Origin: Hemerocallis citrina
Taxonomy: Eukaryota > Streptophyta > Magnoliopsida > Asparagales > Asphodelaceae
Direction of reading: 5' to 3'
DNA length: 64,000 bases
Assembly (NCBI GenBank): GCA_017893485.1
Contig: CM030366.1
Coordinates: 198,367,835 to 198,431,834, forward strand
The position numbers and the translations under genes were made by a program. Below are positions 30,743-41,162 of the stretch, piece by piece. The notes below the pieces were generated by a model. It did not search any database and had not been told where the DNA came from. It saw only the letters and a program-made list of their open reading frames with translations. Every line of letters begins with the position of its first letter. Positions within the stretch are counted from its first letter, which is position 1.

Positions 30743-31300
30743 AGGTCGTTGTGCCTTTGTGAGAAGGCTGCCCTGGTGCCGGACCACACCTCGGTGTGAC
30801 GAGGGTTTATGGATCGGCAAGGACGATGACGAACCGTTGTGCCTTCGTGAGAAAGCTGCCCTGGTGCTGGACCACACCTCGGTCTGACGAGGATTTACGG
30901 GTCGACAAGGACGATGGCGAACCGTTGTGCCTTCGTGAGAAGGCTGCCCTGGTGCTGGACCCCACCTCGGTCTGACGAGGGTTTATGGATCGGCAAGGAC
31001 GATGGCGAACCGTTGTGCCTTCGTGAGAAGGCTGCCCTGGTGCTGGACCTCACCTCAGTCTGACGAGGGTTTACGGGTTGGCAAGGACGTTGGCGAACCG
31101 TTGTGCCTTCGTGAGAAGGCTGCCCTGGTGCTGGACCTCACCTCGATCTGACGAGGATTTACGGGTTGGCAAGGACGTTGGCGAACCGTTGTGCCTTCGT
31201 GAGAAGGCTGCCCTGGTGTTGGACCTCGCCTCAGTCTAACGAAGGTTTACGGGTCGGCCAGGACGTTGGCGAACCGTTGTGCCTTCGTGAGAAGGCTATT
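30743..31300. repeat. 88-bp tandem repeat in the gypsy 3' untranslated region
   Basis: GAACCGTTGTGCCTTCGTGA starts at 30831, 30919, 31007, 31095, 31183 and 31271, exactly 88 bp apart, with a first diverged copy from 30743. That is six complete units and a partial one. Units differ at scattered positions (GGTTTATGG/GGATTTACGG, CACACCTC/CTCACCTC). Tandem repeats in this region are known in Tat elements and can seed satellites. Confidence 0.95.
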
Positions 31301-31471
31301 CTGAGTTGATTACTGTCTTCATGGGGCATTAATGGCGCTCCGGGGCTTGTGCGATGTTCCAATTTCCCGGGGCATTAATGATGTCCCCTAATAAATGCAG
31401 GGCGCTTCAATTTCCTAGGTGTGGCGGTTGGGCCTCCCAAGGGCCATGATGGCAGGTTGCTTGGGAGAGGC

Positions 31472-31479
31472 TATAAATA
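31472..31479 (+). promoter_or_regulatory. TATA box candidate, distal, for antisense gene
   Basis: TATAAATA in a GC-rich context, followed about 30 bp later by a CT-rich stretch. It could drive a longer transcript of the antisense gene, starting ~800 bp upstream of its ATG. Confidence 0.4.
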
Positions 31480-32170
31480 CTCCACTCCCCCACTGCTGTT
31501 TCGATCACATAGAGGGTAGTCCATCGACCATCTGAGGTGTCTGCCTTGGGCGGACGCCTGATATTTAAAAAATTCCAACCCTGGGAGCCTCGGATCGGTG
31601 GTTATTCTGCCGTCCGGATCTTCTCTTGGGTCTGACGGCCCTGATGGGGTTGTTTGCCTAAGAGAGATCAGGACGAGAGGGATACCGACCGAAGTCCGGA
31701 CCCGAGGGATAAGGAGCTTCGGTTGGATGGCTCTTCTGTCATCACTGTCTTCCTTCCGGGCCGACGGTTTTTTAGGGCCGTCTGCCCGAAGGGGACAGTG
31801 ATGGGAGGCGGGCCGATCCGTTTTCAGATAGGGTCCCAGGCAATGGTGGTTTTTCTCCCACCTTCGAACAGTTCGGGGTTTCGGCTTCCGAGGCCGTAAG
31901 CCCCGAGTTGTTCGCGGGTGAGAGGGGAGCCGACCGAGTCCTGGGGCCCGGGGCGCTCGCCGAGGGCGGGTGCCTTAAAACTTTTAAACTAAACTTTCTC
32001 CCGGACCGACCCTTGTGCCTGGTAGTTGCTGAGCGCGAACCGAGGGTTGCCAACAGCACAACTGGGTGATGTCACTGGCACGCGTTTCTAGGAGACATGG
32101 CACGACTTTCTCGAAACAGTTTCATGCAAATCGAGGAACAGTAACGCGAAAATAGAGTCAACTCTTCCTT

Positions 32171-32178
32171 TATAAATA
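32171..32178 (+). promoter_or_regulatory. TATA box for antisense gene
   Basis: TATAAATA, followed by CCCCCCACTCTTCCCCC and a CT-rich leader (CCTATCTCTCTCTCGCTGC) and then ATG at 32325. TATA, initiator-like pyrimidine tract and ~150-base leader form a standard plant Pol II promoter arrangement, oriented opposite to gag-pol. Confidence 0.6.
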
Positions 32179-32324
32179 CCCCCCACTCTTCCCCCATTTC
32201 GCCTATCTCTCTCTCGCTGCTTCTTCCAAAAAAAGAACAACATTTCGGCGCTCGCACTCTCTGTTTACAGCTCCGGCTCGTCTTTCGTTGCGACACAGGT
32301 TAGTTTTAGCTTTACTTCGTTATC

Positions 32325-34435
32325 ATGTCTAGGGCTCAGTCTGGCTTGTCTGCTTCGACCTCGAAGGGGGAGACACCCCTGGAGCGGGGCTCTCGGACTC
32401 GACGTCGTGGGAAGAAGACACCCAGGTGTATGATGTGAAGCCCCTGCGTGTCCGGAGGCCGTACGTGATCCAGACTAGCGGCTCTGAGGAGGGGAGTGAA
32501 GGCTCAGATTCGGTGCAGATATTAGATCCGGAGCCGGAGGAGGGTAGTAGCGACAGTGAGGGAGAGGGAGAGGCCAAAGTGGCTGATGCTCGGCAGAAGG
32601 GTACGGGGAGAAAATTCTCGGCTCGGGGGCGGAGGTTCCTCTTCTGCGGCGACTGGTCTTGAGCGAAGGCCGGCGGTCTGAGCGAGGCGTCCCCTATTCG
32701 AAACATTGTGACGGGGTCCCCGGTGCAGCCGAAGAGAATTAGGCAGTATCCCGACGACCTCTCCGACAAGGTGTTGTATGGGGTCCAGCCTTCTTCGCAG
32801 AGCCAGAAGAAGATAAAGATGGACACGCTGCCGACGATCCTGGAGGCGGTAGATTTAGAGGTTGCTCAGTCGGCCTTCCACATTGGGTCCGGTTACGAAG
32901 TGATGGTGCCGAGCCCAAGCCTCCGTCCTACCGACCCGCTACCAGAGTGGTACTGCGGCTTTCCCATAGACGCCTTCGGCTCCAGACTGAGGCTACCGAT
33001 TCACCCATTTATCCGGGAGGTGCTTAATTGGGCGTCCCTGGCCCCGATGCAGTATGGACCGAATTCATGGAAGCAGATGGTATGCTTTGTGCTGCTCTGC
33101 GAGGAGAGGAAGGTGCCGCTCCGGTTGGAGGTGTTCCGCACGATGCTGGGGATCAGCTCGTCGGGGGAGTCGGAGGGGATATGGTACATCTCGCCTCGGA
33201 GTCGGGGGAAGGTGGTCCACGGCCATCCGGACTCCATTAAGGAATGGAAACGAAAATACTTCGTGATCCGGAGCGCGGAGCCTTGGGACATTCCCACACG
33301 TTGGAACTATTACAGGCCGAACTTCAAAGCGCCGAGGCCGAAGGATCTGACTGCCGAGGAGTGGGGGTTAGTCGAGCGCCTCCGTTTGTCGCACAGCATC
33401 AGCTGGCCGAAGGTGACGGAGGGTCACCTGGCTAGCGTCGGACTGAGCCCGACCGTGTCTAGTATGTCGTCGTTTCTTTTTTCTTGTTTTACTGTTCTTT
33501 CGAGCTCATTGTCCTTAATGGGTCTTCTTGCAGGTATGGACCCAGAATCTATTAAGGCTCGGAGGCTCGCCCTAAAGAAGCAGAAGGCCGAGGAGGCGAC
33601 GAAGGGGTCGTCTCAGGTCGTCTCCGAGGCCCCGGTTGAGCCGAGGACTAAGAGGACCCGCTCGGAGAGGAGCAAGGAGATCGCTCAGGTGAGCCCGGAC
33701 CAGGCTAAGGTGGCCGACCGCGGCAAGGGGAAGGGCCCTCTGGTCGGAGCCGAGGGAGGAGATGAGTCGCAGCGGCCGTGGGTGCCGGTTTGGTCGATAC
33801 GGGAGGGGGACTGCCTAACCCGTGGGCCCAACGCCATCGAGGTGGTGGAGAAGCTGGCGACTCCCCGGGACCGTAAGGAGATGAGCGGTGAGACCGTGGG
33901 TGAGGCGTTCACGCGCTTGGCACAGGCGAGCGTGCTGGTAAGTCCGCCGACCCAACTTTCCTTTGTAAAAAACCTTCGTCGGAGGTGTTTCTGAGCAGTG
34001 CTTGGTTGCCGCAGGTTTGTCTGGAGGCGGCCAAAGTGAAGAGTCTACGAGGAGGCCGTGGATCGGGAGCGAAGTCGGGCGGACAAGTGCCAGCAGGAGA
34101 TGAAGGAGATGAAGATCGAGCTCGAGGGCTCGCACCAGAGGGAGCAGCAATTGAAGGTCGAGCTTGATGCCAAGGACGCCGAGTGGGGGAAGAAGGTGGC
34201 CGTCCTGAAGAAGTTCGCGAGGGAGAAGGAGGCAGTGACGACGACAGGGCAGGACCTGGTGATCGCGGCCCAGAACGAGGTCTATGAGAAGGCCCTCAGT
34301 CACGTTAGGCACTTCTACCCGACCATCGACCTGTCCGGCCTCGATTATGACTTGGAAGTCGATCCGAAGCCTAAGACTCCTGAAGGGGGTGCTCGTGACG
34401 AACCGGTCGTTGGATCGGCTGCCGCCCTCCCGTGA
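32325..34435 (+). pseudogene. Antisense gene of the Tat element (putative plant transposon protein, Transposase_28-like)
   Basis: It starts MSRAQSGLSASTSKG at 32325. Its conserved domain at about 32970-33270 reads LPIHPFIREVLNWASLAP, NSWKQMVCFVLLCEE and RLEVFRTMLGI, matching the 'putative gypsy-type transposon' domain found in extra frames of plant gypsy elements. Introns: 33462-33533 (GTATGT...CAG, 72 bp, in frame if retained) and 33938-34014 (GTAAGT...CAG). The C-terminal exon is a charged, coiled-coil-like stretch ending at 34435. Breaks: a 1-base frameshift near 32375, TGA at 32660-32662 with the same frame resuming, and a +1 shift near 34041. The role in the element is unknown; a regulatory or packaging function is only conjecture. 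Confidence 0.7.
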
Positions 34436-34663
34436 ACCCGGCCGACGCAAAGGTGGGGAACTAGGCCGCTTGCCTCCCTGTTTTTGTCTTTTTTATCTTC
34501 TTTTATTGTATTTGCCGAACGCGGACTGGCCACCGCATTTTTGTACAGAATTTTACTTCATTATATATAAATTTTTTTTTTTTGATTGGCCAAGTGTTTT
34601 GACTCCGGATCTTTCTGTACCCTTTTGCCGATGTGTTTTGAGTGGTGGTTGGCTTCCTTTCAG

Positions 34664-35098
34664 GTAACAGCTCTCCCTCCTGAGGCGGATCCCCGTCCTT
34701 CCGACGTGGCGTGGCTCCGGAGTAAAATCAAGGTCTTGGAGGCCACCTTGGTCCGCTACCGCGAGGGGGCTCGTGATCAGGATGCCGCCTTCAACTATTA
34801 TCGGGATAAGTCCGAGGCTTTAGGCACGAAGGCGACCCGGCTGAAGAAGGCAATGGTGGATCAGGACCTCGGAAGCGCCGGCCTCGGATACACCATGTCC
34901 AGTGCGTCGGTACAGCGGCCAACGTCTGAGAGGCTCCTTCGTGACGTCATAGTGGAGAAGGAGATGGAGATACACCGTTATAAGACGATGCTAGGTATGT
35001 CTGGAACGAGGACGGGATCCTCCTCGGGAGGCCGGCGAGCGGAGGGGGTTCCCTCGGCATTGCTGTTGCTGGAGCGTGTTCGACCGGCTGACGCCTAG
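34664..35098 (+). CDS. Further exon or small frame of the antisense gene
   Basis: The frame is open from an acceptor-like CCTTTCAG at 34656-34663 to TAG at 35096-35098. The product has coiled-coil character (DVAWLRSKIKVLEATLVRYR ... DKSEALGTKATRLKKAM ... VEKEMEIHRYK) and no catalytic motif. A T-rich stretch at 34480-34650 precedes it, compatible with an intron. It is probably the last exon of the antisense gene, but a donor site that would bypass the 34435 stop was not located with confidence. Confidence 0.45.
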   Translation, partial: VTALPPEADPRPSDVAWLRSKIKVLEATLVRYREGARDQDAAFNYYRDKSEALGTKATRLKKAMVDQDLGSAGLGYTMSSASVQRPTSERLLRDVIVEKEMEIHRYKTMLGMSGTRTGSSSGGRRAEGVPSALLLLERVRPADA

Positions 35099-35294
35099 AG
35101 CTCCGTGGTCGGCGTGTCGACCTTGGCAGAGCCCAAGGACCACCGTGATGAGGAGAGGGCGCCTAGCCATTCGGTCGGAGTGGGATTACCCTCCGTCGGA
35201 CCCGAGGGACCCTAAGAGGTCCCTTAGCCAGTAATTTCTTTCTGTTTAGATGAGTGGAGTGGTCTTGTAACGGTCTTTATTTGTTTTTCGAAGT

Positions 35295-35300
35295 AATAAA
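35295..35300 (+). terminator. Polyadenylation signal of antisense gene
   Basis: AATAAA about 200 bp after the last antisense stop codon, preceded by a T-rich GTCTTTATTTGTTTTTCG stretch. With the TATA box at 32171 it brackets a ~3.1-kb transcription unit. Confidence 0.5.
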
Positions 35301-35629
35301 GGAGTATGAATAAGGGGTTTCTTTCCATTCTTTGCTGTGATGAATTCGTTAATTGATTGCCCGTGGAGTTGATGGACGGACCTGTCGATCCGTGGGGGAT
35401 CGGTACCGGTTTTGACCTACCGAGACCTCAATGCCGGCACCGGAGTGATGACTCGGGTGCCGCAGCTTTGAGAAAGCAATCCCTTGGTTCGGCGTAGGGT
35501 CGGACCTGCCGAGGCGTTTGGAGTTAACAAAAAGGAGATCTCTTTTATACATATAGAGAGGGGCGCTAACGGCCTTTTACATAAGAAAGTTTACAAAAGA
35601 TCATTATTTACACTAGCCAAGCAGGAAGC

Positions 35630-37907
35630 CTATATCCACTCTTTTAGGAACTTCATTAGGTGCTCGGCATTCCAGGGTCGCTTGATCGCTCGACCCTCCA
35701 TGTCCACCAGTCGGTACGTGCCGGGGCGTATGGCCTCGGCTACTCTGTATGGGCCTTCCCAGTTGGGGGCAATATTCCTCTTCTTGGTCGGATCAGAGAC
35801 GGACAATTTGCGCAGCACGAGGTCCCCGACTTTGATGTCTGTCGGGCGGACCTTCTTGTTGTAAAACCTCTCGATCCGCTGTTGATAGATGCTCCTTCGG
35901 ACGGAGGACTTCTCCCTGACCTCGACGACGAGGTCCAGGTTGGCCCTTAGGCCGGATGAGTTGTCGGCTTCGTCGAAGGCCATGATCTGGGGAGAGGGTA
36001 GGCTGACCTCTACGGGGATCACTGTCTCGGTCCCGTAGGTCAAACTGAACGGTGTCTCTCCTGTGGGGATCCTCTTGGTGGTTCGGTGTGCCCATAGCAC
36101 GCTGGGCAGCTCTTCCACCCACAGCCCTTTGGGGGAACTGTCGAGGCGCTTCTTGAGGCCGTCGAGTATTTGCCTGTTTGCGTTCTCCGCTTGGCCGTTG
36201 GACTGAGGGTGGCATATAGCGGAGAAGCGCTGCTGGACGCCGATGTCCTCGCAGAACTTTCGAAAGCTTTGACCTGCGAATTGGGTCCCGTTGTCTGTGA
36301 TGAGGACCTGGGGTATTCCGAACCGACAAATGATGTTCTTCCAGAAGAATTGCTGGGTTTGGCGCTCGGTGATGCTGGACAGCAGTTCGGCCTCGAGCCA
36401 CTTTGTGAAATAGTCGATGGCGACTATCAAGAATTTCCTTTGCCCTGTTGCTATGGGAAAGGAACCCACCAGGTCCATCCCCCACATGGAGAATGGCGTA
36501 GGACTAGCCAAGGATCGGAGGTTGGCTTGAGGAAGCCTCTTGATGGGGGAAAATTTCTGGCACGGGCCGCACCTCTTGACTAATTCGTGGGAGTCTTGCA
36601 GCATGGTTGGCCAATAGTACCCTTGATTCAGGGCTTTACGAGCGAGTGATCTGCTCCCCATATGGCATCCGCCGATCCCTTCATGAAGCTCTTTCAGCGC
36701 GTAGCTAGCTTCGTCGTTGGCAAGACAATAGAGGCACGGCTTTCCGTCGGCCAGTGTGTATGAGCGTTTGAAGAGGATGTCGCCGATCATGACGAACCTT
36801 TCTGCTCGGATCCTGACCCGTCTCGCCTCGGCCCGGTTTTCAGGAAGCTCGACACTGACTAAGAATCTTCGAATGGGGGCGGTCCAGTCGTCCGGACTGA
36901 CACCGCTTTGCACACACATTGCTTCCTGGCCTTGGTCATCGATGCTTGGTTTCAAGAGGATTTCGATGAGTACCGTTTGGTCGAGACCCTCGAAGGAGGA
37001 AGATGCGAGTTTAGACAATGCGTCTGCTTGGGCGTTCTGCTCCCTGGGGATCCTAACAACCGTGGAGCAGCAGAAGGATACTAGGAGTCGTCGGACCACG
37101 GCCAAGTACCGTATCATCCGGTCGTCGCGAGCCTCGTATTCTCCGGTGATCTGATTGACCACGAGCTGAGAATCGCTGAAGGCTCGGATTTGCTTAGCTC
37201 CGGCTCGGTGTTCTAGGATCAGTCCGGCAATCATGGCCACGTATTCCGCCTCGTTGTTAAAGGCCGGTAAGTTAAGGCGGAGGGAGTATTGGAGGAGGAA
37301 CTGGTCGGGGCCCCGGAGGATGATTCCAGCACCACTCCCTGTTTCGCAGGAGGATCCGTCGACATAGACTTCCCAGGTCGGATCCGAACCTTCGACAATG
37401 GGCTGCTCGAAAGCGGTGCACTCGGTGATGAACTCGGCGAGGGCCTGACCTTTGATCGCCGTCCTTGGCTGATAGCCGATGTCGTATTGGCTCAGCTCAA
37501 TTGACCACTTGACCAAGCGGCCAGAGTTCTCTGGCTTGTCGAGGACGGATTTCAAGGGCTGGTCGGTTAGAACTTGGATGGAGTGGGCTTGGAAGTAAGG
37601 GCAGAGCTTCCGGGCCGCCATGACCAGGGCATAGGCCACCTTTTCGATCTTCGCGTACCTCGTCTCGGCGGGGAGTAGGACATTGCTTACATAATACAGC
37701 GGCTTCTGGATCCCGTCCTCTTCTCGGATGAGGACGGCGCTGAGGGCGCTATCCGAGGCGGACAGGTAGAGCCACAGGGGTTCACCCGGCTCGGGTTTCC
37801 TGAGGAGAGGGGGGTTGGCGAGGTACTGTTTCAGCTGCTCGAAAGCCTCTTGTTGAGGGGCACCCCATTCGAAGCCCCCTTTTCCGCGTACAGCTTTGAA
37901 GGAGAGA
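35630..37907 (-). CDS. Gypsy pol, C-terminal part: RNase H, archaeal-type RNase H, integrase
   Basis: About 750 in-frame codons; the first ~25 codons upstream, to 37981, are out of phase. Order: RT-linked RNase H (LWLYLSASDSALSAVLIRE, then TDQPLKSVLDKPE). Next, a second RNase H (YVDGSSCETGSGAG, NNEAEYVAMIAGL, FSDSQLVVNQ, NAQADALSKLAS) that is the Tat-specific extra domain. Last, the integrase with an HHCC zinc finger (HEGIGGCHMG ... CGPCQKF) and DDE core (WGMDLVG, ITDNGTQF, NGQAENANR), then a basic C-terminus (KVRPTDIKVGDLVLRK). No stop interrupts it. It integrates and processes the element; only the upstream frameshift separates it from RT. Confidence 0.9.
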
Positions 37908-39779
37908 TTTCTCCCCTGATTTGGAGAGGAAGCGACCGATGGCCGCCAGCCTGCCCGTGAGTCTCTGAACCTCCTTGACATTCCGGGGCGGGGCCATGTC
38001 TATTATGGCCTGAATGTTCTCTGGGTTTGCCTCGATGCCGCGCTGGCTGATGACGAACCCCAGAAACTTTCCCGAGTAGACCCCGAATGCACATTTGGCC
38101 GGGTTGAGCCTCATGTTATGACGTCGGAGGATTCCGAAGGCTTCCTCGAGGTCGGCGACGTGGTCCGGCCCGGCCTGGCTTTTGACGAGCATGTCGTCGA
38201 CATAGACCTCCATGTTGCGGCCGATTAGGTCTTTGAAAATCCGGTTCACGAGCTGTTGATAGGTGGCTCCGGCGTTTTTCAGCCCGAAGGGCATAACGCG
38301 ATAACAAAAGAGACCCTGGTCGGTGACGAACGAGGTCTTCGCAATGTCAGGCGGGAACATCCGGATTTGGTTATACCCTGCGAAGGCGTCCATGAAGGAC
38401 AGCAGCTCGTGTCCCGAGGTCGCGTCTATCAAAGCGTCGATGCTGGGGAGGGGAAAAGGATCTTTAGGGCATGCTTTGTTTAGATCTGTGAAGTCTATAC
38501 ATATCCGACATCCCCCGGTCGCCTTTTTAACCATGACGACGTTGGCCAACCACTCGGGGTAGCTGACCTCCTGAATGAACCGAGCAAACAAGAGTTTGTC
38601 CACCTCTGCTTTCACAGCTTGCTGCCTCTCCGGGGCGAATTTGCGCCTCTTCTGAGCGACCGGCTTGGATCCCGGGATGACGCTCAGTCTGTGCATGATC
38701 AGTTCTTCGGATATCCCGGGCATGTCGGAGGGCTTCCAGGCGAAGAGATCGACGTTGCGGCGGATGCAGTCAATTATGCTCGCCTTCAAACCTTCGGAGA
38801 GCGAGCGGCTCACTCGGAAACACTTCGACTCGTCTGCGGCCCCGAACGGGACCTCCTCCAGCTCGTCGGCTGGCTCAGGGGCGGAACCGTCGCTCTCGGG
38901 CCCGAGCTCGACGGCGTCGAGGGGGAAGACACCTCCGACGACGGTCATGTAACAGGACCGCACCGCCTCTTGGTTGCCTCGGACGACACCGACCCCTTGC
39001 TGGGTGGGAAATTTTAGCTTCAAGTGATAGGCCGACGGTACCGCCTGAAGGGAGCACAGCCCCGGTCGGCCAAGTATGGCATTGTATGCCGCATTGACGT
39101 TTACCACCATGAAGTCCATAGACTCGGTCCGCTGAATGGAAACCGAGCCTGCGGTGACGTCGAGAGTCACAATCCCTTCTATCACAACAGGGATGCCGGA
39201 GAACCCGTGCAAAGTGTACCCGGCCGGCTTAAGCTTGCTCCTGGGCAGTTTGAGATTCTCGAAGGCTTCGAGAAAAAGGATGTTTACCGAGCTGCGGTTG
39301 TCGACGAGGATCCGGCGTACTTCACAATTAGCCATGTGGAGGCCAATGACGAGGGCGTCGCAATGAGGGAGGCGGACGCCTTCGAGGTCCTCTCCGGAGG
39401 AGACAGGTACCATTTGTAATCGGGGTGAGGGAAGATCTTGGACAGCGTTCACCACTCGGATGAAGGCTTTCCGAGAAGTATTTGACTCTCCCCCCATCGG
39501 TCCTCCGTGGACACAATGCAGAATTGCCGGGGTTCCGGATCCCTCGGGTTCAGGATCCCGATCCTGGATGCGGTTCGGAGTAGGGTTCGGAGGCGAAGGC
39601 CTCCGGTTACTAGTATCTCGCCGATCCCGTTGGTTTTCTCTTGTGAACTCCCGGAGGTACCCTCGTGAGATGAGGGCCTCGTTTTCGTCTTTTAGGGCCC
39701 GACACTGGTCGGTTTCGTGCCCATGATCCCTGTGGAAATGGCAGTAGAAGCGTTGGTCTCGCTTCTTGTTGTTGCTTGG
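37905..39779 (-). pseudogene. Gypsy gag end, protease and reverse transcriptase
   Basis: In frame with gag after the TGA at 39780-39782. It contains a zinc knuckle of the form YCHFHRDHGHETDQC (C-x2-H-x4-H-x4-C, the Tat-type variant) near 39700-39740. The protease follows (RRILVDNRSSVNILF ... YNAILGRPGL), where the expected D-N/T-G triad reads DNR, probably inactivating. RT then shows GGCRICIDFTDLNKACPKD, SFMDAFAGYNQI, MPFGLKNAGATYQ and the active-site YVDDMLVKS. RT is intact up to the frameshift near 37910 (GEKSL then continuation in the RNase H frame). The polyprotein was originally a single gag-pol frame. Confidence 0.85.
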
Positions 39780-40500
39780 TCAGGAAGGAAGTCGGACGAG
39801 GCCCTTGTCCTCAATTTCTAAGAGGATGGCGGATACGTTCTGTGTCAGCGGGGTGTACCTTTCGAAGCGAGGGACCAAAGGTACCCTCTTCGCGTCGACT
39901 CCTTCCTTTGCCGCTTTTCGGGCAGGTTCGATCTCATCAGCCCTGCGCTTGCCCTTTCCTATGACTTCTTTGCTGCCCTCTGGGTTTAGAGCTTCTTCTG
40001 CTCGTATATACTTCTCGACTCGATTGAGAAGGTCGGGAAAGTCCAGAGGTGGCTTTTTAGCCAAGGAGACCTTCAGCTGGTTGTGCCGGACATTGTGTCG
40101 GAAGGCGGCCGAGGTGACCCCGGCGTCGAGGGCAGAGACGGATCTTGCCTCGGTTGTGAACCTTTTGACGAAGTGACGGAGTGACTCCCCCTCCCTTTGG
40201 CAGAGGTCGAGTGGGGATGCGCTCGTCTTCTCGGCTTTCCTGCTGGTGACGAAGTGGCCCAAGAAGTTGGCTTCCAGCTGATCGAACGAGAAGATTGAGC
40301 CGGGGGAGAGTTTGGAGGACCACTCCCGGACCGGGCCGCGGAGGGTGGTCGGGAAGGCTCGGCACAGCAGGGGATCCGAGGCGCTGTGAATCATCATGAG
40401 GGTCTTGAAGCCCTCCATGTGATCAGCTGGATCACCATCGCCGTTGTAAGTCTCGAATTGCGGAGGCCGGAAGTTCCGGAGAATCTCCGCTTCTAAAGAT
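39780..40500 (-). pseudogene. Gypsy gag, capsid-like domain
   Basis: The frame covers ILRNFRPPQFETYNGDGDP and the Retrotrans_gag domain: CRAFPTTLRGPVREWSSKL, FDQLEANFLGHFV and GESLRHFVKRFTTEA. It ends LVRLPS then TGA at 39780-39782; the same frame continues directly into the zinc knuckle and protease, so this is a nonsense change in one gag-pol frame. A 1-base shift near 40500 separates it from the N-terminal part. Assembles the virus-like particle. Confidence 0.85.
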
Positions 40501-40974
40501 GTTGACGGAGAACGGCGGCCGGGAAGGCGCTCGGCCTAGGACGGGGTTCGGATTCCCGTCGCCGATGCGTTCGAGGCGATTCTCCATCTCCACGAGGCGA
40601 CGGGGTATTTGGTCTGTGCGCTCCGGTGGAGGAAGTGGCGCGCGAGTGTAGCTCCTTCCTTCGCTCATTTGACGGGGTCGGTCGAGCGTCGCGGACCTAG
40701 GCGCTCCGTGAAGAGCCTCTATGATTTCATCCCGGAAGCTCCGAAACTCGGCCCTGGTGACCGTGCCATGGTCAGAAGGATCGGGTCGGGGCGTAGGAAT
40801 TCGGCCAATGCGGCTGAGTACCGACAGCCTCTCTTCGGGCGCAGGCCTGGAACAGTTCGGGGCCGAGTTGGAAGCGGTCCCTCCCCTGGCCTGGTTAGCC
40901 CTCTGGTTCATAATGACCCGACAAAGGTCGGGTTGCTCGACGTGAGGTTCGCCTTGTTGGGGTCCGGGGTTCAC
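40432..40974 (-). pseudogene. Gypsy gag, N-terminal part
   Basis: 180-codon frame starting MNPGPQQGEPHVEQPDL about 170 bp after the primer-binding site. It is Arg/Pro/Ser-rich, as is usual for Tat gag N-termini, and includes NRLERIGDGNPNPVLGR. After PPFSVNIF the reading leaves the gag frame (near 40500) and the last ~25 codons are out of phase. Confidence 0.75.
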
Positions 40975-41143
40975 CCCCGGATTATTTGATCATTGCCTTC
41001 CGTCGAGGGCGTCCTGAAGAGGAGGCTCGTCCTGGCGGGCGGAAGAAGTCGGTCTCCGGGCCCTGGGAGGCCTGGGAGAGTGGATCGAAGGGGGAGCGTC
41101 GGTGCGAGGCTCGGACTGTCGTCCCTACCGAATAAATAGACTT

Positions 41144-41160
41144 CCCACAGACGGCGCCAA
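41144..41160 (-). promoter_or_regulatory. Gypsy primer-binding site
   Basis: On the minus strand, two bases after the 5' LTR end, TTGGCGCCGTCTGTGGG. This is the primer-site type common in plant gypsy elements. The exact tRNA should be checked against a tRNA set. Confidence 0.8.
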
Positions 41161-41162
41161 CC

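Noticed and set aside
30743..31300. Regular repeat spacing suggestive of a CRISPR-like array
   Set aside because: The 88-bp units are contiguous with no unique spacers, and the sequence is a plant retrotransposon; it is a tandem repeat.
32329..34450. Minus-strand frames of 165 and 211 codons in the 3' part of the gypsy element
   Set aside because: They are complements of the GC-rich antisense gene, have no motifs, and overlap its better supported exons and splice sites.
35793..39057. Several 60-230-codon frames overlapping gypsy pol on both strands
   Set aside because: All are shadows of the high-GC pol sequence, which carries the recognised RT, RNase H and integrase motifs in one frame.
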